Origin: an uncultured Treponema sp.
GTDB taxonomy: Bacteria > Spirochaetota > Spirochaetia > Treponematales > Treponemataceae
Direction: 5' to 3'
DNA length: 10,130 nucleotides
Assembly (NCBI GenBank): GCA_934699065.1
Contig: CAKUWD010000102.1
Coordinates: 1-10,130 of the forward strand
Both the position numbers and the translations under genes were made by a program. Below are positions 6,975 through 10,130 of this stretch, piece by piece. Under the pieces are notes generated by a model. It saw nothing but the letters and a program-made list of their open reading frames with translations, was not told where the DNA came from and did no database searches. The first letter of the stretch is position 1. The number at the start of each line of letters is the position of its first letter.

Positions 6975-8192
6975 CTAATGCAGAGAACTCTTATAATCTG
7001 ATGATTCTGCAATCTTCAAAACTGATTTATTTTCATCAAGTTTATATTCAACTTCTTTTTTCACTACTTTCTTTGTGGCCGCTATTTTGCCATCCGTAAA
7101 CTTCACCACATCCTGGATAACCAGTTTCTGCACCGCGCTGATGAAATCCTGCATCGCTTCATAATCTGGCATATCGCTTCGGACTGGCAGCATGATGTAT
7201 TTATTCTGCACGACATTCCAACCGCCGAGCTTGTTTTTATATGAATAAATCGGCAAGTCCGTAACCTGATTTATGCACGCAACCATAAACAAATATTGCT
7301 GAGCTGAAATTTCTTTGTCATTCCAGTTCCAGCGAACTGCATAAGCGTCAGACAGAACCGTGAAATCGTGAGATTGATAATAAGCCCTGTAAACATCGCT
7401 ATTTGACGGAATAGAAATCACATCTTTCAACACCGTTGCCTTTTCTTTTGGCACATAATAATTCAAGCCTTGATTCATGAAACTTGAAGTAAGGCACGGA
7501 AGCGGATTTTCTGCGGTAGGCTCTTTCGGCAAATTGGCCGCTTTATAAGGCAGTTTTGCAGTCGATACCCTATCGAACAAATCACCCATTCTGAATTCTT
7601 TCCATTCCAGTTTATCAAAACATTCGAGCGCGTAGCGCTCATTTGCCGTAAGCGTAGCGTCGGCAAGTCCGCTTACCGTCAGGTAAGCGGAAAGTTCGCG
7701 TATACGCTCCTCTTCGAGTTCGCGTATAAAGCTCTCCATAAAATCAAAGTCGATTTCGTTGTTTGAGGTGGTGGGAAGGAGTATTTTTAGTTCTTTTATT
7801 TTGTTCCATGTTCCCATGTAATCAAATGAAAATAGTTTCCTCATGTAAGAGAACTGTGTGGCAATAAAAATACCGACACTCTCATTTTTTATAACCTTTC
7901 CCGAAAGTGAAAATACATGATTGTGGGTCGCCATTTTATATTTGAAATTGCGATAGAAAGCATTTCCCCAAAAATCTACAGTTATCGTGTTTGCTGGGAA
8001 CACCTTAGCGGGGCGGTCCGTTCTTCCTTTAATTCCGCAATTATCCAAACCTGAATTAACTAAGTATTCGCCTTTGTCATTGCAATCTTTTTGCTGTAAA
8101 TCTACATCACCTGTTTGTGCTTCAAACAAATCGCCAAGCCTGTATTCGCCCCACTTGACCGCCTGTAATTTTTCGCCAAGCGGGGCATCTAT
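6975..8192 (-). CDS. Restriction-modification specificity (S) domain, reached by -1 frameshift from the RM gene
   Basis: Counted from the slip site at 8192 the frame gives 405 residues, a normal S-subunit length. Two target recognition domains (TRDs) are visible and each opens with the same signature: VKWGEYRLGDLF (before and across 8129) and LEWKEFRMGDLF. TRD1 continues GDVDLQQKD...ATHNHVFSLSG; TRD2 has LPYKAANLPKEPT...FTVLSDAYAVRW...KLGGWNVVQNKYIMLP. Between them lies the conserved helix FMESFIRELEEERIRELSAYL. No ATG, GTG or TTG exists in this frame upstream of TTG 8129, and starting there would remove the TRD1 signature. The frame is open upstream to 8252, overlapping RM in the -1 frame. 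It therefore seems to be made as an RM-S fusion through the recoding signal at 8148-8212. S subunits choose the DNA target of the methylase and nuclease. A one-base deletion in a once fused gene is the alternative. Confidence 0.85.
   Translation of the reverse strand: MDAPLGEKLQAVKWGEYRLGDLFEAQTGDVDLQQKDCNDKGEYLVNSGLDNCGIKGRTDRPAKVFPANTITVDFWGNAFYRNFKYKMATHNHVFSLSGKVIKNESVGIFIATQFSYMRKLFSFDYMGTWNKIKELKILLPTTSNNEIDFDFMESFIRELEEERIRELSAYLTVSGLADATLTANERYALECFDKLEWKEFRMGDLFDRVSTAKLPYKAANLPKEPTAENPLPCLTSSFMNQGLNYYVPKEKATVLKDVISIPSNSDVYRAYYQSHDFTVLSDAYAVRWNWNDKEISAQQYLFMVACINQVTDLPIYSYKNKLGGWNVVQNKYIMLPVRSDMPDYEAMQDFISAVQKLVIQDVVKFTDGKIAATKKVVKKEVEYKLDENKSVLKIAESSDYKSSLH
7624..7691. repeat. Cluster of perfect palindromes inside the S-subunit linker
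   Basis: Three dyads lie side by side in coding DNA. GAGCGC-GTA-GCGCTC covers 7626-7640, TTGCCG/CGGCAA is at about 7643-7648 and 7661-7666, and a 10-bp perfect stem TCCGCTTACC/GGTAAGCGGA (7668-7677, 7682-7691) has a GTCA loop. They encode the segment AYLTVSGLADATLTANERYAL between the two TRDs. The segment is of family length, so nothing appears inserted, but the base composition differs from the rest of the gene. Confidence 0.7.
7693..7728 (-). repeat. 24-nt spaced direct repeat in the S-subunit central helix
   Basis: TATACGCGAACT occurs at 7728-7717 and again at 7704-7693 on the minus strand, exactly 24 nt (8 codons) apart. The repeat encodes IREL-EEER-IREL within the helix joining the two TRDs. 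Change in copy number would keep the frame and change the TRD spacing. Confidence 0.65.
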
Positions 8193-8212
8193 TTTCCCAG
8201 GCTCTTTTCTCC
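8148..8212 (-). promoter_or_regulatory. Predicted programmed -1 ribosomal frameshift signal
   Basis: Read on the minus strand, four parts are in order. An internal Shine-Dalgarno-like GGAG (8212-8209) is followed by a 10-nt gap. The slippery heptamer G GGA AAA (8198-8192) is in the RM reading frame and is followed directly by the RM stop TAG (8191-8189). After a 5-nt spacer (TAGAT) comes a stem GCCCCGCTTG (8186-8177) with CAAGTGGGGC (8157-8148): 10 consecutive pairs, one a G-U wobble, with a 19-nt loop. A -1 slip leads to AUA GAU GCC and into the S frame. The order and distances match the dnaX type of bacterial frameshift signal. Function is inferred from architecture. Confidence 0.75.
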
Positions 8213-10130
8213 GACTTCTCCGTCTGTTCCGTTTGCTTGATTTTTCAAAAGGTTACTAACTTCCCACGCAAGATAATCCGCCACGGTTTTCTTAAAATCC
8301 TGCAAAGTTGGTTTTGTGTCCACTGGTGCGCTCTGATTCCAGTCCGCCCCGTTTTCTGCATCTATCGTGCTTTCATAGTATTCTTTTTCTGTAAAAATAT
8401 TGAGTTTGCTTTTTCCAAATCTCACAAGGTTCACAACTTCGTCATAGCGTTCTTTTGCCCTGTCGGTGTCACGCAAATTTATGCTGGCTTTTTTACGGTT
8501 AGTTCTTGTGTAGCCGTCGTTTGAGAAGTCTATGAATTTTACAAGCTCATCGTTTTGATGTGGCTCGCCCACACGGAAGACATACACATTCGTCTGCACA
8601 CTCGATTTTCCCACGAACAAATCAATCGGCATTTTGATGGAAGCAAGAAGCGTTGAGTGCTTCAAAATGCGCTTGTTGTATTCTGCCGCTTTTCCGCTTC
8701 CCGCGCTGTTCTGAATGATGATTGCTGCATATCCTTTGTCCATCATAGAAAGAGCCTTTTCAACAAAGACCATTCCGTTACCGCTCGCAGAATAAGGCGG
8801 ATTCAAAACAAACGCAGTCGCAGGGAATTTCTCGCTCGTTCGAACAAAGCCGTAATTACCGTTGAAGTCGGTCAGAGAGTTTTTGTTCAAGATGTTTGAA
8901 GAGCCGTCGCCCATCAAAATCATATTGAGGATAGCAAGCATATAGATAGACGGTAAGATTTCCAAGCCCAAAAGTTGATTCGCCTTGATATACGCTTCTT
9001 TTTTCTTAAACTCTTCAGGGCTTTGAATACTCTTCTTTGCGTCGTCAATCATAATGTTCATAGCCGCAACAAGAAGTCCTGCCGAACCTGTTGCAAAATC
9101 CCAGACATAGCTGTCTTTGTTGACGCGGGCAAGCCGAGCCAAGAATGAAGCCACATAAGACGGAGTAAGGACAACATCGTTGAGTTTGTCTTGTGAAAAG
9201 CCCAGCCAGTTGTACATCTCGTTAAAGAGCTTTCCTGTAAAGTCTGTTGTGAGCCCGATTTTGTAATAAAGGCCCAAGTCATCAATAACTTTTGAAAACA
9301 CGCGTTTTAGCTGGCTTTCGCCGTTTATTGGCTTGTTGATGTTCTCGTTTGTCAAAAGTCCTTCGCTGAATGTTTGAATGATGAGGTTCTTTTTATCTTC
9401 GGGAACGTTCTTTGCACTCAAAAAGGCATTGATTTTGCGAAGCATTATGTCGCCGTCACGCTCGCCTTTTTCTGCACTACATTTAAGGTCAGATTTTTCG
9501 AGAGGTTTTACTGGATTGTCGCCCTTAATGCCGAGGTTTGCGATGATTGAAGCGGCAACAAGATAAATGCGTGCGCTTTCTCCAAGTCCTGATTCGTTTT
9601 TGTAAATGTCGTTGTTGAGCTTTACAAGGCTTGAAGCGATTTCTGCCTCGCGTTTTTCTTTACTTTTTGTTTTCTCTTCTTCCGAAAGGTTCAGCGTCTT
9701 TACTTTTTCGATGAATGAGTCGAAGTTCTCTTTTTTGAGGAATGACAAATCACTGTATTTCGCCACTTCCTGTCCATAGCCGAAGTTTTTTCCCGAAACA
9801 TAATAAACGCCGATTTCACTCTGTAGTTTTCCGCACTCGTCCTTGTAACCCGTAACGCCGATTGAGATGATGTCTTCGTAATCGGTGTATTGTAAAAGAG
9901 CATTTGCATAATGAATTGCACCATTCACTGCATAGCTGTTTATGCTCTTAAAGTCATCTTTGTTATCAGCCGTCTTGAGTGCGACATTGCCGTTTTCGTC
10001 TTTTTTTACCAGCTTATCGCGATAACCTTTGTATTCAATTAAGACGGGATAGACCGTACCATAAGCATCTGTTGCAAGCAGTTTTGCATCTGGTCTGTTT
10101 CCGCCGTTTCCGCCCTGTTTTGATTTATAC
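8189..10130 (-). CDS. Restriction nuclease-methyltransferase (RM) subunit, BcgI-like; 5' end outside window
   Basis: 646 visible residues; the frame is open to the right edge, so the N-terminus is missing. The GTG at 9928 is an internal Val, not the start: 67 in-frame codons precede it and belong to the same domain. At the visible N-terminus RPDAKLL and VLIEYKG (Asp at 10090, Glu at 10036, Lys at 10030) form a PD-(D/E)xK nuclease motif. Then AVNGAIHYANALLQYTD leads to an N6-adenine methyltransferase: SAM-binding motif DFATGSAG (9100-9077) and catalytic NPPY (8803-8792). A nuclease joined to a methylase and followed by an S gene is the layout of BcgI-like Type IIB/IIG enzymes, which cut and methylate with one protein and need no separate HsdR. 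The C-terminus DYLAWEVSNLLKNQANG ends at TAG 8189, right after a slippery heptamer. Confidence 0.9.
   Translation of the reverse strand, partial: YKSKQGGNGGNRPDAKLLATDAYGTVYPVLIEYKGYRDKLVKKDENGNVALKTADNKDDFKSINSYAVNGAIHYANALLQYTDYEDIISIGVTGYKDECGKLQSEIGVYYVSGKNFGYGQEVAKYSDLSFLKKENFDSFIEKVKTLNLSEEEKTKSKEKREAEIASSLVKLNNDIYKNESGLGESARIYLVAASIIANLGIKGDNPVKPLEKSDLKCSAEKGERDGDIMLRKINAFLSAKNVPEDKKNLIIQTFSEGLLTNENINKPINGESQLKRVFSKVIDDLGLYYKIGLTTDFTGKLFNEMYNWLGFSQDKLNDVVLTPSYVASFLARLARVNKDSYVWDFATGSAGLLVAAMNIMIDDAKKSIQSPEEFKKKEAYIKANQLLGLEILPSIYMLAILNMILMGDGSSNILNKNSLTDFNGNYGFVRTSEKFPATAFVLNPPYSASGNGMVFVEKALSMMDKGYAAIIIQNSAGSGKAAEYNKRILKHSTLLASIKMPIDLFVGKSSVQTNVYVFRVGEPHQNDELVKFIDFSNDGYTRTNRKKASINLRDTDRAKERYDEVVNLVRFGKSKLNIFTEKEYYESTIDAENGADWNQSAPVDTKPTLQDFKKTVADYLAWEVSNLLKNQANGTDGEVGEKSLGK

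Noticed and set aside
6975..8129. TTG at 8129 as the start of the S gene
   Set aside because: It cuts off KWGEYRLGD, the opening signature that TRD2 also shows, and has no ribosome binding site at a suitable distance.
8104..8188. ATG directly after the RM stop (TAGATG) as the start of the S gene
   Set aside because: It lies in the RM frame, not the S frame, and gives only a 28-codon peptide before TAG.
1..10130. CRISPR array, tRNA, rRNA or insertion sequence
   Set aside because: No regular repeat-spacer pattern, cloverleaf, transposase frame or terminal inverted repeats were found.

Overview
The window is AT-rich bacterial DNA with short AGAGG/AAGGAG-type ribosome binding sites. It carries densely packed small accessory genes (three GNAT acetyltransferases, a Nudix hydrolase, a VOC protein, esterase-like hydrolases, a toxin-antitoxin pair and a restriction-modification locus). 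The gene mix and the GC-rich palindromic intergenic element fit a host-associated spirochaete such as Treponema, but a Firmicute is not excluded. This assignment is inference; there is no rRNA or other phylogenetic marker here.

Positions 1-4031 form a minus-strand operon read right to left. It holds a GNAT acetyltransferase (3531-4031), an unusual alpha/beta hydrolase fused to a transglutaminase-like domain (2029-3504), a flavodoxin-fold quinone reductase (1434-2018), an HSL-type esterase broken by one in-frame TAG (505-1419), and a second GNAT cut by the left edge (1-508). Gaps are 26, 10 and 14 nt, then a 4-nt ATGA overlap. A divergent promoter region (4032-4164) separates this operon from a plus-strand pair, a Nudix hydrolase and a P-loop kinase-like protein. 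The Nudix gene has an extended -10 so close to its ATG that its mRNA may be leaderless. Positions 5297-5911 hold a promoter and a Phd/YefM-ParE/RelE type toxin-antitoxin operon. Facing it on the minus strand are a VOC protein and a GNAT with an 8-nt overlap.

Positions 6975-10130 are a minus-strand BcgI-like restriction-modification locus. A PD-(D/E)xK nuclease joined to an N6-adenine methyltransferase (RM, 5' end outside the window) is followed by a two-TRD specificity subunit (S). S has no usable start codon and lies in the -1 frame relative to RM. At the junction the sequence reads G GGA AAA TAG, a canonical X XXY YYZ slippery heptamer that abuts the RM stop codon. A GGAG element sits exactly 10 nt upstream, and a 10-bp stem (one G-U wobble) begins 5 nt downstream. 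This is the classic three-part architecture of a dnaX-type bacterial -1 programmed frameshift. The prediction is that the locus makes free RM and an RM-S fusion from one mRNA, setting their ratio by recoding. This is the main discovery candidate. The leading alternative is a fused RM-S gene broken by loss of one A from an A5 run.
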